A stretch of DNA of 64,000 nt from Draconibacterium mangrovi (GCF_010586825.1 NZ_JAAAGB010000007.1:186001-250000), one strand, 5' to 3'. Shown: positions 26,731 to 36,215, counted from the stretch's first letter. Program-made: numbers and translations. The notes: a model not told the origin generated them from the sequence alone.

Positions 26731-29700
26731 TTATAAGTCACCACCTCTTCCGTGGCATTGTTTGTATTTCTTACCGCTTCCGCAAGGACAAGGATCGTTA
26801 CGTCCAACACGTTTTTCAACTTTAACCGGTTGTGTTTTGGCCTTTTCAGCTGTATTCGTATTCGCACCCTCCATCGCATTTTCGGCCGATGGCAGTTCCG
26901 ATTTTTGTGTTTTATAACGGCTCATATCGGTTCTGCGTCGAACTTCTGCCTCACGCACCTGTTCCGGGCTCTGAATAGGAATCTGGCCTTTCATTAAGGT
27001 TGAAACAACTTCCTTATTCACCTTGGCAACCATTATCTTAAACAGGTTAAACGACTCGAACTTGTAAATTAACAATGGGTCTTTTTGCTCGTAAGTAGCA
27101 TTTTGTACCGATTGTTTTAATTCGTCCATTTCGCGAAGTTGTTCTTTCCACGACTCATCGATCGTGTTCAGCACAATTTGTTTCTGGTACGATTTTACCA
27201 ATTCCTTACCTTTATTATTGTAGGCCTTTTCAAGGTTGCAAATAATCTGGAATACGCGTTTTCCATCGGTAATCGGAACAACAATATTTTTGTAAACCTC
27301 TTTTTTTGTTTCGTATACATTTCTAATAACCGGATAAGCTTGCTGCGCAATGGTTTCAACTTTACGGTTATAGTTGTTAATCATTTTTTCGTAAATGCGC
27401 TGGGTTACTTCTGCGGCATTCAAACTCTTAAACTCTTCCTGGTTAATCGGCGATTCCAAGGAAAGAAAACGCATCAGTTCCATATTGAAATCTTCGAACA
27501 TATCGGAACCATGATATTCATTTACCAGCTCTTCAACCGAATCGTACATCATGTTCAGCACATCTACCTCCAAACGTTCGCCGTATAATGCGTGACGACG
27601 TTTTTTGTAGATCACTTCACGCTGCGAGTTCATTACATCATCGTATTCCAGCAAACGCTTACGAATACCGAAGTTATTCTCCTCAACCTTTTTCTGTGCA
27701 CGTTCAATCGATTTCGAGATCATTGAGTGTTGAATCACCTCTCCGTCTTCCAAACCAAGCCTGTCCATTACTCCGGAAATACGATCGGAGCCAAACAAAC
27801 GCATCAAATCATCTTCCAACGACACATAGAACTGCGAAGACCCCGGGTCTCCCTGACGTCCTGCACGTCCTCGCAACTGTCTGTCAACGCGTCTTGAGTC
27901 GTGACGCTCGGTACCAATAATTGCCAAACCTCCGGCTTTTTTCACCTCTTCAGACAACTTAATATCGGTACCACGACCCGCCATGTTGGTTGCAATTGTT
28001 ACTGCTCCTGACTGACCGGCTTCGGCAACAATATCGGCCTCGCGTGCGTGCAGCTTCGCGTTCAATACGTTGTGCTTAATACCTTTAATTTTCAGCATTC
28101 GGCTGAGTAACTCCGATATTTCAACCGATGTTGTACCTACCAATACCGGGCGACCTTTTTTGTTCAGTTCAACAATCTCGTCGCTAACGGCATTGTATTT
28201 TTCGCGTTTGGTTTTGAAAACCAGGTCTTCCCTGTCGTCGCGAACAATCGGACGGTTGGTAGGAATTACCACAACTTCCAGTTCGTAGATATCCCAGAAT
28301 TCGCCTGCTTCTGTTTCTGCAGTACCAGTCATACCAGCCAGTTTGTGGTACATCCTGAAATAGTTCTGAAGTGTGATAGTTGCAAAAGTTTGCGTTGCCG
28401 CTTCTACTTTTACCTGCTCCTTGGCTTCAATTGCCTGGTGTAAACCATCGGAATAACGACGACCTTCCATAATACGACCGGTCTGCTCGTCAACAATTTT
28501 CACCTTATTGTCCATCACCACATATTCCACATCTTTTTCAAACATGGCATATGCTTTTAACAACTGGTTGATGGTATGAACACGCTCTGATTTTATCGCG
28601 TAGTCCTGTAGTAACTTATCTTTTTCAAGCTGAATGTCTTCCGGCGCTTTCTCGCTGTTTTCCAGTTCGGCCATTTTTCCGCCCATATCCGGCAGTACGA
28701 AGAATTCAGCATCTTCAAAACCAGCCGAAATCAAGTCGATACCTTTATCGGTAAGCTCTACTGAATTTTGCTTCTCTTCGATAATAAAAAACAATGGATC
28801 GGTTACAATGTGCATGTTTTTGCTGTTCTCCTGCATGTACAGGTTTTCTGTTTTTTGCATAACAGCTTTCATGCCTTCCTCACTTAAAAACTTAATGATG
28901 GATTTGTTTTTAGGCATCCCTTTGTGGGCACGCAATAAAAGCAAACCACCTTCTTTTTTCTCGTCGGAAGTAGCATCGGGTTTGGTAAGCAGGCGTTTGG
29001 CATCAATAAATATTTTATTTACCAGCTCGCGCTGCACCCTGTATAATTTTTCTACGTAAACTTTCAGTTCTTCGAACTGCTGATTATCGCCTTTTGGCAC
29101 CGGCCCCGAGATAATAAGTGGTGTACGTGCATCATCAACCAAAACCGAGTCAACCTCGTCGACAATGGCATATTGATGTTTGCGCTGCACCAAATCTTCC
29201 GGATTAATGGCCATGTTATCGCGCAGATAATCGAAACCAAATTCGTTGTTGGTTCCAAAAGTAATATCCGAGTTGTATGCTTTTCTTCGGGCTTCAGAGT
29301 TTGGCTGGTGTTTATCGATACAATCAACCGATAATCCGTGGAACTCGTACATCGGCCCCATCCACTCGGCATCACGTTTCGACAGGTAATCGTTAACGGT
29401 TACAATGTGCACCCCTTTTCCGGTAAGAGCATTCAAAAACACAGGCAATGTTGCGACCAGTGTTTTTCCTTCACCCGTTGCCATCTCGGCAATATTACCC
29501 TGGTGAAGTACCACTCCACCAATCAGCTGTACATCGTAGTGAACCATATTCCAGGTTACCCTGTTTCCTCCGGCCAGCCAACTGTTTTCCCAGATGGCTT
29601 TGTCGCCGCTAATTTTAATACTGTCGCGGGTTGTCGAAAGATCGCGGTCGAAATCGCTGGCTGAAACCTCAATCGTCTCATTTTCGGAGAAACGACGGGC

Positions 29701-30054
29701 GGTATCTTTTATTACTGCAAAAGCGGTTGGAAGAATTTCGTTGAGAACCTCTTCTATTTTCTCATCTATTTTTTCTTCCAGCTTATCAATACGTTCGTAT
29801 ATTTTTTCGCTTTCCTGAATTTCAACTTCTTCAACTTCTACTTTTAACGCAGCAATTTCATCCTCTTCAGGTTTAATCCGGTCGGCAATAATTTGCTTTA
29901 ATTTCGCCGATTCGGCCCTTAAATCATCATGAGATAATTTGGAGATTCTTTCGTATTCCTCTTTAATTTTATTGATGATAGGAGTTATTTCTTTAATATC
30001 CCGCTCCGATTTGTTTCCCAGAAGTTTTCCCAGGATCTTATTTACAAATGCCAT
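26731..30054 (-). CDS. secA: Preprotein translocase ATPase SecA
   Basis: The 1,107-residue motor of the Sec pathway, which drives proteins through SecYEG. The DEAD-motor NBD1 has [13 protein letters not shown] (Walker A) and [15 protein letters not shown]. The preprotein cross-linking and helical scaffold regions follow, NBD2 has GRGTDIKLS and [14 protein letters not shown], and the C-terminal zinc motif is [13 protein letters not shown]. It is longer than E. coli SecA (901 residues), mainly through an acidic coiled insertion near residues 60-110 ([20 protein letters not shown]) and around 330-430, as usual in Bacteroidota. Followed by lgt after nine bases. Confidence 0.98.
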   Translation of the reverse strand: MAFVNKILGKLLGNKSERDIKEITPIINKIKEEYERISKLSHDDLRAESAKLKQIIADRIKPEEDEIAALKVEVEEVEIQESEKIYERIDKLEEKIDEKIEEVLNEILPTAFAVIKDTARRFSENETIEVSASDFDRDLSTTRDSIKISGDKAIWENSWLAGGNRVTWNMVHYDVQLIGGVVLHQGNIAEMATGEGKTLVATLPVFLNALTGKGVHIVTVNDYLSKRDAEWMGPMYEFHGLSVDCIDKHQPNSEARRKAYNSDITFGTNNEFGFDYLRDNMAINPEDLVQRKHQYAIVDEVDSVLVDDARTPLIISGPVPKGDNQQFEELKVYVEKLYRVQRELVNKIFIDAKRLLTKPDATSDEKKEGGLLLLRAHKGMPKNKSIIKFLSEEGMKAVMQKTENLYMQENSKNMHIVTDPLFFIIEEKQNSVELTDKGIDLISAGFEDAEFFVLPDMGGKMAELENSEKAPEDIQLEKDKLLQDYAIKSERVHTINQLLKAYAMFEKDVEYVVMDNKVKIVDEQTGRIMEGRRYSDGLHQAIEAKEQVKVEAATQTFATITLQNYFRMYHKLAGMTGTAETEAGEFWDIYELEVVVIPTNRPIVRDDREDLVFKTKREKYNAVSDEIVELNKKGRPVLVGTTSVEISELLSRMLKIKGIKHNVLNAKLHAREADIVAEAGQSGAVTIATNMAGRGTDIKLSEEVKKAGGLAIIGTERHDSRRVDRQLRGRAGRQGDPGSSQFYVSLEDDLMRLFGSDRISGVMDRLGLEDGEVIQHSMISKSIERAQKKVEENNFGIRKRLLEYDDVMNSQREVIYKKRRHALYGERLEVDVLNMMYDSVEELVNEYHGSDMFEDFNMELMRFLSLESPINQEEFKSLNAAEVTQRIYEKMINNYNRKVETIAQQAYPVIRNVYETKKEVYKNIVVPITDGKRVFQIICNLEKAYNNKGKELVKSYQKQIVLNTIDESWKEQLREMDELKQSVQNATYEQKDPLLIYKFESFNLFKIMVAKVNKEVVSTLMKGQIPIQSPEQVREAEVRRRTDMSRYKTQKSELPSAENAMEGANTNTAEKAKTQPVKVEKRVGRNDPCPCGSGKKYKQCHGRGGDL

Positions 30055-30090
30055 CTGTGCAACTTATATTTAAATTATATAAAACCTGTG

Positions 30091-30098
30091 CAAATGTA
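30091..30098 (-). promoter_or_regulatory. Candidate -7 box for secA
   Basis: On the minus strand this reads TACATTTG, matching TAnnTTTG, 37 bases upstream of the secA start. Confidence 0.4.
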
Positions 30099-30283
30099 AT
30101 TAATTGTACAGGCTAAAAAAACATTCGTTTTACTTATTACTAATAATTATGCCAAATAGTTTAGGTGTCAAATATCAGACACATTTACAGTTTCGGAACT
30201 ATTATCTGCCAACACAACTGCCATATGCGCATAACTTTATTCAACTTTAAAAAGGTGCCGCTACAGCAATTGGCCAATTTTAA

Positions 30284-30291
30284 TACTTTTG
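30284..30291 (+). promoter_or_regulatory. Candidate -7 box for the small zinc-ribbon protein
   Basis: TACTTTTG matches TAnnTTTG and ends 15 bases before the ATG at 30307, which would give a very short leader. Confidence 0.35.
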
Positions 30292-30306
30292 ACGCAAATA
30301 TTTAGG

Positions 30307-30489
30307 ATGGGAGATTTAAAAAATACCTGTTTTGTTTGCAAGCAACCGGTCACTTCTGAAAATTCGGAATTGAATACAAACGTTAATCTGCCGGTTTGTA
30401 AGGATTGCAAGGCAACTGATGCCGAGAAGAAAGCAGAAAAAGAAGCGCTCGACAGTTTGTCCGACGGTTTTGTTTGCGGCTGTATATAA
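30307..30489 (+). CDS. Small Cys-rich protein, zinc-ribbon-like
   Basis: A 60-residue protein with two CxxC pairs (CFVC at 8-11 and CKDC at 31-34) spaced like a small zinc ribbon, then an acidic/basic helix (ATDAEKKAEKEALDSL) and a C-terminal CGC. A purine-rich AGGATGG context surrounds the ATG at 30307; the frame extends to a TTG at 30289, which I reject. It is followed at once by a strong terminator, which supports it as a real single-gene unit. I do not recognise the family. Zinc binding is an inference from spacing. Confidence 0.65.
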   Translation: MGDLKNTCFVCKQPVTSENSELNTNVNLPVCKDCKATDAEKKAEKEALDSLSDGFVCGCI

Positions 30490-30517
30490 AAAAAACCGCG
30501 ATTTCTCGCGGTTCCTT
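30488..30517. terminator. Bidirectional terminator
   Basis: AACCGCGA (30494-30501) and TCGCGGTT (30506-30513) are perfect arms with a TTTC loop. A-rich sequence on the left gives a long T-run on the minus strand, and CCTTT follows on the plus strand. It probably serves both the 60-residue gene and the convergent gene ending at 30551. Confidence 0.8.
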
Positions 30518-30550
30518 TAAAATTGCTTTCTATGAAATAAAATTTGCTGT

Positions 30551-31021
30551 TTAATTCAAAAGATGTGTGTAACCATCGTTAATCAGATCGGGCAAATAAC
30601 TTGCAATTAAACCTAAGGCAGTTTCATCGTCAACTTTATTAGGAGTGATTATACGTTGGCGTTCCATTTCTTCCTGACTAATAACGGCTCTTGAGATTCT
30701 TTTTGGCACATCGCTCCAGGCTTTCCGGGTTTCTTTAGCACCAAATCCTTCGCTGGTTGCAGCGTAGCTTACCTGGAAATGTTTTGAATGTACAACGTAC
30801 TCAACACCTTCAAGCGTGTTGCGTTTTACAACTGTAACAGGCTCTTCTTCTGAGCTGTAACTTACCGTCCAAAGTGCTTTCACCGATTTGCCCATGTAAA
30901 GATTATCGACTTCTTCAATTTCGAACGATTTAAACTGAGTTCGTACGCCAGTTGCTGATGCACTAACTGAAACGAACAAGAATGCTAAAACCAATACGGA
31001 TAATAAATTTACTTTTTTCAT
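30551..31021 (-). CDS. Secreted protein of unknown function, paralogue A
   Basis: A 156-residue protein with a signal peptide (LLSVLVLAFLFVSVSASATG). The mature part begins RTQFKSFEIEEVDNLYMGK and includes the block PVTVVKRNTLEGVEYVV, GFGAK, and the C-terminal TPNKVDDETALGLIASYLPD followed by NDGYTHLLN. The protein at 31741 is equally long and shares all these blocks, so they are tandem paralogues (more than half identical by eye). I know no family with this signature. The start is set at the ATG at 31021 because the signal peptide begins there, although the frame is open to 31105. A terminator lies 40 bases after the stop. Envelope or extracellular location is likely; function is unknown. 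Confidence 0.8.
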   Translation of the reverse strand: MKKVNLLSVLVLAFLFVSVSASATGVRTQFKSFEIEEVDNLYMGKSVKALWTVSYSSEEEPVTVVKRNTLEGVEYVVHSKHFQVSYAATSEGFGAKETRKAWSDVPKRISRAVISQEEMERQRIITPNKVDDETALGLIASYLPDLINDGYTHLLN

Positions 31022-31322
31022 GACTCTAAATTTTTGTTTTCTGACTGTAATTGTTTTCGTAATTATTTGTATTGGAGAGACGCACGAATTACATCTTGGT
31101 GACATCCAAAAGCCTTGCTGTAAAACAGATTCGGTTGGCAGAAAAAGATTGCTTTTTACATTTTGACATTTATTACCCCTTTTTGTTTTTAATTTGAAAT
31201 AATAAGGCGCTGCTGTATTTTAATTTAAAACCACTTCCGGGTAAAAGCAATTTCCCCATTCTATTGGCTAAAATATTTCTATCGACCAACGACAGATTTT
31301 ATCGACAAAAATTTTGTGCCTT

Positions 31323-31669
31323 CGCAGGCTCGCGGTGGCTAAAATGCAGCTTCATACGCTTTTCGCTGACATGCGACAGTAAGAACTCAAGCTCCGGCAA
31401 GGATTCGCGGTGCCGCGAAAGCCATAAAAACAGTTGGAAATAGCCGCCATCGTTTAATGAAAGGCGAAAATAACTTCCAGACTTCACGCCATCAGGCGAT
31501 GAAAGGAAGAAATGGATTACGGACAATCCTCCATCGGGCGATGAAATACTGAAACCAGCATAAAACAGACTTTCATCAGGTGATGCCCGGTATAGTAGCC
31601 TCCCCGACATGTTTTCATCTTGTGATGAAAGGCGCAAATAAGTTTGTGGTAAGCTTTCATCAATCGATG
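31323..31669. repeat. 42-bp-phased array of short palindromes
   Basis: CATCnnnnGATG cores lie at 31490, 31532, 31574, 31616 and 31658, and CATCGTTTAATG at 31448, so six centres are exactly 42 bp apart. To the left the phase continues to within a base or two, but the palindrome sequence changes: TTCGCGGTGCCGCGAA at 31405, TCGCTGACATGCGA at 31363 and a weak one at 31323. The bases between cores are mostly unrelated. On the minus strand the array is open for 128 codons with a 14-residue period (LSSPDGV, ISSPDGG, RASPDES). It lies between paralogues A and B. Confidence 0.7.
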
Positions 31670-31674
31670 GCAAC

Positions 31675-31705
31675 AAAAAAGCCATCCGTCATTTGACGGA
31701 TGGCT
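31675..31705 (-). terminator. Terminator of paralogue B
   Basis: GCCATCCGTC (31681-31690) and GACGGATGGC (31695-31704) are perfect 10-bp arms with an ATTT loop. On the minus strand the stem is followed by TTTTTTG. It lies 36 bases past the stop of the gene at 31741. Confidence 0.85.
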
Positions 31706-31740
31706 TCGAATTAAAATTACTTCTATTCTAATTATTGCGA

Positions 31741-32211
31741 TTAATTGAGTAAGTGCGTATATCCATCATTTAATAAATCAGGCAGGTAGCTTGCAATCAA
31801 TCCTAAAGCCATTTTATCATCCACTTTGTTAGGCGAAATAATCTCCTGATTTTTCAATTCGTTTTGATTAATAACAGCATGGTTAATTTTGTTATCTACG
31901 TTACACCATGATTTACGAACTTGTTTTGCTCCAAAACCTGCTGCAGAAGCTACATAACGAACAGAAAAGAACTCCGAGCTCACCACATATTCAGTTCCCT
32001 CGATAGTGTTTCTTTTAACTACTGTAACCGGTTTTTCCGAGTTGTCGTAGCTCAAGGTCCAAATTGCATCAACCTTTTTGCCCATATACAAATCATCAAC
32101 CAGGGTAAATTCAAATTCATTAAATTCGGTACGTATTCCGGTGGCATTGGCTACAGAAGTGGCCATTGCAAAAAATGTAATAATTGCGATTATAAAATTT
32201 ACTTTTCTCAT
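31741..32211 (-). CDS. Secreted protein of unknown function, paralogue B
   Basis: A 156-residue exported protein (signal peptide FIIAIITFFAMATSVANATG) closely related to the one at 30551. The shared blocks are DLYMGK, KPVTVVKRNTIEGTEYVV, GFGAKQVRKSW, SPNKVDDKMALGLIASYLPD and a terminal NDGYTHLLN. The strictly kept C terminus suggests a functional or interaction site. Each copy has its own terminator, so they are separately transcribed despite being tandem. No family recognised. The 530 bases between the two stops and starts hold the 42-bp array. Confidence 0.8.
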   Translation of the reverse strand: MRKVNFIIAIITFFAMATSVANATGIRTEFNEFEFTLVDDLYMGKKVDAIWTLSYDNSEKPVTVVKRNTIEGTEYVVSSEFFSVRYVASAAGFGAKQVRKSWCNVDNKINHAVINQNELKNQEIISPNKVDDKMALGLIASYLPDLLNDGYTHLLN

Positions 32212-32586
32212 GACATTAAAATTTAAGGTTCAACTCTAAACTCTGTTATTGTTTAATTTTCGTGCAAATGACGTATAAATTTTAATGCTGCAACAAGAAA
32301 AATCAATGCTCTAAAACACATTTCAAACACGAGTAAAACATTGAAAATAAAAGACTTTAAGCGCGAAACATTTTTCACTTACACTCTGTTCTTTAAAATT
32401 TGAAAAACGGAAGAAAAATTGACGGGAAACCATATTTTTGCTTACACTTTTAAAACTTGAAAAAGTTTATCTTTACGAATTAAAAGCGCATATTTTATAA
32501 GAAAATCCCGCGAAACAACCGCCAAACGGCAGAAATGATAAAATCCGCCAGCTGGCAAACAGTTAATAACAAACAATTAATGGCCT
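32212..32586. other. Divergent promoter region with an imperfect direct repeat
   Basis: An AT-rich gap between paralogue B (minus) and the nitroreductase (plus). It holds two imperfect copies, at 32364-32406 and 32423-32464, of a segment containing GAAAC, ATTTTT, CTTACACT, TTTAAAA and TTGAAAAA in that order. TATCTTTA near 32468 is one base from the TAnnTTTG box and could serve the nitroreductase. Confidence 0.45.
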
Positions 32587-33105
32587 ATGAATTTGTCAGA
32601 TATTATAAAAAACCGTTATTCGGTTAGAAATTATAAAGATACCCAGGTAGAGAAGGAACTACTTTTAGAAATACTAGAGGCAGGCAGGCTGGCTCCGTCG
32701 GCGGTTAATTTTCAGCCCTGGCATTTTATTGTTGTGCAAAACAAAGAAATCCTGACTCAACTATATAATTGTTACGACCGCAGCTGGTTTCGCTCAGCGC
32801 CTGTAATTATTGTGGCTTGTGCCGACCATTCGCAGTCGTGGAGACGGGCTTCGGATGGAAAAGATTCGGCCGATATCGACCTGGCAATTGCTATCGACCA
32901 TATTACATTAAAAGCTACCGAATTGGGTTTGGGAACCTGCTGGGTGTGTAATTTTGATGCAAAAGCTTGTTCGGGACTTTTACAACTTCCTGCCAACATT
33001 GAGCCTGTAGCCATGATTCCGGTGGGTTATCCGAACAACAAAAGGCCCGACAAAAAGCGCAAACCGATTGAAGAGATCGTTCACTTCGACCGCTTTAATC
33101 TCTAG
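32587..33105 (+). CDS. Nitroreductase-family flavoprotein
   Basis: A 172-residue FMN-dependent oxidoreductase. RYSVRNYKDTQVE (10-22) and the APSAVNFQPWHF segment (36-47) form the FMN-binding signature; ELGLGTCWVCNFD lies in the expected central helix and strand, and PVGYPNNKRPDKKRKPIEEIV is the usual C terminus. It probably reduces a nitro, quinone or similar acceptor with NAD(P)H; the substrate cannot be told from sequence. The short length is typical of the minimal subgroup. The last 11 bases overlap the convergent aminotransferase gene. Confidence 0.92.
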   Translation: MNLSDIIKNRYSVRNYKDTQVEKELLLEILEAGRLAPSAVNFQPWHFIVVQNKEILTQLYNCYDRSWFRSAPVIIVACADHSQSWRRASDGKDSADIDLAIAIDHITLKATELGLGTCWVCNFDAKACSGLLQLPANIEPVAMIPVGYPNNKRPDKKRKPIEEIVHFDRFNL

Positions 33106-34252
33106 GTAAATTGTGATATTTCGTCAAGTATTTCTGCAACCGATTCATGCCTTCTTCGATATTCTCGATGGAGTTAGCATACGAAAAACGCAGAAAGCCC
33201 TCGCCGTTCTCGCCAAAATCGATTCCGGGAGTAACACCAACATGCGCTTTTTCCAATATATTGAAGGCCAGCTTGTAACTGTCGTTTGACAGGTGTTTGG
33301 CATTTACCATTACATAAAAAGCTCCTGTGGGCTTCACTTTAATATCAAAACCCAGGCCTGTTAATCGTTCAATTAAATACCGGCGTCTTTTATCGTAGGT
33401 TAGGCGCATTTCTTCCACCTCGGCACCTGCATTTTTTAAGGCTTCAATTCCGGCACGCTGCGTGGTTGAGCCGGCACAGATAAATAAATTCTGTTGCATC
33501 TTCTGCATGCACCGTACATATTCTTGCGGGGCAATTACATACCCCAAACGCAAACCAGTCATTGCATAACGTTTCGAAAATCCGTTTAAAACAAAGGCTT
33601 TGTCTGTTACTTCCAAAATGGAATGGGCACGATCTTCATAAACCAAACCGTGGTAGATTTCATCGGAAATAATTGGAATATCAAATGTTACCAAATCTTT
33701 CATCAACTCGACCGACAAAAGGTTTCCGGTTGGATTCATTGGGCTGTTTATCATTATAGCACGGGTTCTGTTGGTAATGCGCTTTTTTATTTCCTCGTAC
33801 CGATACTGAAAACCATCCTCCTCGAAAACAGGAACTTTTATTGCTTTTGCACCAATAAACCGGATAAAATTCTCGTAACAGGCGTACCCCGGGTCGGAAA
33901 TGATCACTTCATCGCCGGCATCGCACAAAACACCAAGCGTTAGCAAAATGGCAGGCGAACTTCCCGATGTTACAATAATCTGCCCGGGCGAAACGGTAAC
34001 ATTGTATTCCTCTTTGTACTTTTCGGCAATTTGTTTGCGCAGCTCAGGGTCGCCAAGACTGTGTGTATAGTGCGTCCGGCCTTCGTCAAATGCTTTTTGT
34101 TCGGCCACCGCCACACATTTGGGAACATTAAAATCGGGTTCTCCTACTTCCAGGTGGATTACATTAATCCCCCGCTGCTCCATTTCGGCAGCTTTTTCAA
34201 GCACTTCCATAACAATAAACGGGGTAATTTCCTTGGCCTTTTGTGCGATCAT
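33095..34252 (-). CDS. Class I/II PLP-dependent aminotransferase
   Basis: This 385-residue fold-type I aminotransferase moves an amino group between an amino acid and a 2-oxo acid. The PLP-binding Lys is Lys227 (NGFSKRYAMTGLRLGY). Other signatures are VGEPDFNVP, YTHSLGDPELR, TSGSSPAILL, INSPMNPTG, SDEIYHGL and the C-terminal FLRFSYANS, where the Arg binds the substrate carboxylate. It belongs with the aspartate/aromatic aminotransferase group, but the specificity is not clear. Its 3' end overlaps the convergent nitroreductase by 11 bases; the SIS-domain gene upstream is on the same strand after a 60-base gap. Confidence 0.93.
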   Translation of the reverse strand: MIAQKAKEITPFIVMEVLEKAAEMEQRGINVIHLEVGEPDFNVPKCVAVAEQKAFDEGRTHYTHSLGDPELRKQIAEKYKEEYNVTVSPGQIIVTSGSSPAILLTLGVLCDAGDEVIISDPGYACYENFIRFIGAKAIKVPVFEEDGFQYRYEEIKKRITNRTRAIMINSPMNPTGNLLSVELMKDLVTFDIPIISDEIYHGLVYEDRAHSILEVTDKAFVLNGFSKRYAMTGLRLGYVIAPQEYVRCMQKMQQNLFICAGSTTQRAGIEALKNAGAEVEEMRLTYDKRRRYLIERLTGLGFDIKVKPTGAFYVMVNAKHLSNDSYKLAFNILEKAHVGVTPGIDFGENGEGFLRFSYANSIENIEEGMNRLQKYLTKYHNLPRD

Positions 34253-34312
34253 TAAAATCGGAATTTGGTTTTGGGGCTAATTTAATCAATAAGCAAAGCG
34301 GCAACAATGGCT

Positions 34313-35248
34313 TTACTCATAATTTTTATCAATGATAACTTTGCTTACCACTTTATCGCCCACCCGGAAAAGTGTTTTTACCTTTAGTTTTTGCGACAAA
34401 TATTCTGCCGCAAAATAAAACGGGATGGGCAAAGTTACCGGACTAAAAATACTCTCTACATATTTATTTGACAATTCGTAGGTTTCGGCACCAGCAATAT
34501 TCACTTTTTTTAGCAGCCTTTTTGTGCGGTTATACTCCCGCCCTTCGTGGTTTATAGCAATAACCATCGAGTCTTTCGCTGTTTCAATAAATCCGTGCTC
34601 GTATTCCGAAACCGACATGCTTAAGACGGGCATCCGCGACACCTGACTAAGCACAAGTGCAGCCACATTTGCAGTCGCAATATTTGGCCCGTTACCAAGT
34701 ATGTAAACACAACAGCGTTTTTTCCGTTGTGTTTTCATGTATATTCTCGAGCCAATTTCGGTGCCTAGTGTTTCAAAATCAATCTGATGTTTTTTTAGTG
34801 CTTCAACAGCTTCAACCGGATCAAAACCAAATCCCAGGTACAATACCAATAAGGTATTAATGTATGTTTTTGTGGCAATATGATCCTCCACTCCAGAATA
34901 CAGCAACACTTTTTTCGTGCAGTTCGAATGATTTCCCAAAGGACTGTTTTCGTCGTTGACAATTGCTGTAAACGACTTAAAATAATCGGCACACCAAATT
35001 GTTTCGGAACTTTGCCCTGATTGCGATATAAGCACGCCTTTATCGGGCTCTTTATACTTTAACAGGTAATTAAAATATTCAGCTGCTTTCTCAGGGAAAA
35101 AGTTTATTCCCATAAAACGAAAAGCTTTTGTTGCAATATGCGAAGCCCCCATACCAATATAAGGCACCTCCTCCGGCAATATCAACCCCTTGTTTTTCAT
35201 GTAACACAGCTCTGCCCTGTACGGTATCTCAAAAACTTCATCTTTCAT
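34313..35248 (-). CDS. Double SIS-domain sugar-phosphate isomerase/deglycase-like protein
   Basis: A 311-residue cytoplasmic protein with two SIS domains (about 25-160 and 180-300), related to the isomerase half of GlmS and to AgaS/FrlB-type deglycases. Seen: GVLISQSGQSSETIW (phosphosugar-binding Ser cluster), VEDHIATKTYINTLL, YILGNGPNIATANVAALVLS and SVSEYEHGFIETA. There is no glutaminase domain, so it does not make glucosamine-6-phosphate from glutamine. Directly upstream, 76 bases away and on the same strand, is a fructosamine-kinase-family gene. A deglycase acting on glycated amines or an amino-sugar deaminase/isomerase is therefore plausible (inference). Confidence 0.85.
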   Translation of the reverse strand: MKDEVFEIPYRAELCYMKNKGLILPEEVPYIGMGASHIATKAFRFMGINFFPEKAAEYFNYLLKYKEPDKGVLISQSGQSSETIWCADYFKSFTAIVNDENSPLGNHSNCTKKVLLYSGVEDHIATKTYINTLLVLYLGFGFDPVEAVEALKKHQIDFETLGTEIGSRIYMKTQRKKRCCVYILGNGPNIATANVAALVLSQVSRMPVLSMSVSEYEHGFIETAKDSMVIAINHEGREYNRTKRLLKKVNIAGAETYELSNKYVESIFSPVTLPIPFYFAAEYLSQKLKVKTLFRVGDKVVSKVIIDKNYE

Positions 35249-35324
35249 CGCTGTAGCCTTTTGTATTATAACTATAAGTTACAAAAACAAAACGTACAAA
35301 TACAAGTAATTGCCGGAAAGAAAT

Positions 35325-36215
35325 TTATAAATATCGTTTCGCAATAGCTACTGCCTGTTGCAAATATCCACCTCCAAATAAATAATAATGGTTAAGCACA
35401 TGATACAGCTGATAGATCTGATTTCTTTCGCGCCATTCTGAATCGAGTGGAAATTCTTCGTTGTAAGCATAAAAAAAACGCGAAGAGAAACCGCCGAACA
35501 TGGTAACAATTCCGAATTCCATTTCGCGGTGCGAATAGCTGGCTGCCGGATCGATTAATGCCGGACCATTTGTCGTTAACATGTAATTTCCCGACCATAA
35601 ATCGCCATGAACAAGAGAGGCCTTTTCTTCATTCGGAATCAACAACTCCAGGCGATCGAGTAACTTTTCAAACAAAAGTAGATAGGATTTGTCCAATCCC
35701 CTGCTTTCACGAATCATATTTATTAAAAACGATAATCTCCTTTCTCTGTAAAACGGCACCCAGCTTTTTTCCCAGTTATTATTCTGAGTGGTTGCACCAC
35801 AATAGTTATCAGAATAAAATCCAAAATTATCTTGCTGATATTTATGAATGAGTGCCAAACCTCTTCCCAGGCGTTCTGACTGATCGGAACCTTCCGGTTC
35901 AAGGTATTCCATTAGCAGAAAAGCCGGTGTTTCGTCAATCTCTTTTGCATAAAATACTTTGGGTACACACACGGTGCCGTTTGAAGCTTTGCTGAGCTCA
36001 CTTAAACTTTCTGCTTCGCGGGTAAAAATGTCGCTCTCGCAATCCGAATTCCATTTAAGAAAAAAACTGCCACAATTTGTGTCAATTTTCGAGGCATGAT
36101 TTATACATCCACCAGACAAAGCTCTGGAAGAAGTAACTTTTACTGTTCCTCCAAATACATCCGACAATCTTTCTTCAACTTCTTGTAAAATACGCTTTTG
36201 ATTGTTTATATCCAT
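35325..36215 (-). CDS. Fructosamine/ketosamine kinase family protein
   Basis: A 296-residue kinase of the aminoglycoside-phosphotransferase fold, closest to fructosamine-3-kinases, which phosphorylate sugar adducts on lysines so that they break down. Signatures: SGGCINHASKI (nucleotide loop), FFLKWN (ATP-binding Lys), LLMEYLEPEG (hinge), LVHGDLWSGNYM (catalytic loop, Asp and Asn) and LIDPAASYSHREMEFG (metal-binding DP). The length matches the bacterial family (about 290). It likely repairs glycated proteins or handles glycated amino acids. The downstream same-strand SIS gene may act in the same pathway. Divergent from the sensor kinase gene. Confidence 0.92.
   Translation of the reverse strand: MDINNQKRILQEVEERLSDVFGGTVKVTSSRALSGGCINHASKIDTNCGSFFLKWNSDCESDIFTREAESLSELSKASNGTVCVPKVFYAKEIDETPAFLLMEYLEPEGSDQSERLGRGLALIHKYQQDNFGFYSDNYCGATTQNNNWEKSWVPFYRERRLSFLINMIRESRGLDKSYLLLFEKLLDRLELLIPNEEKASLVHGDLWSGNYMLTTNGPALIDPAASYSHREMEFGIVTMFGGFSSRFFYAYNEEFPLDSEWRERNQIYQLYHVLNHYYLFGGGYLQQAVAIAKRYL

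Noticed and set aside
27139-29059. Long ORFs on the strand opposite secA
   Set aside because: They lie wholly inside the secA coding sequence, have low-complexity Phe/Ser-rich translations and no independent signals.
31323-31669. CRISPR array
   Set aside because: The conserved core is only about 12 bases and varies between units, spacer and repeat boundaries are not sharp, and no cas gene lies in the window.
31299-31685. Protein-coding gene on the minus strand over the 42-bp array
   Set aside because: The ATG lies inside the terminator hairpin of paralogue B, there is no visible ribosome-binding site, and the composition follows the DNA repeat. Kept only as an alternative in the findings.
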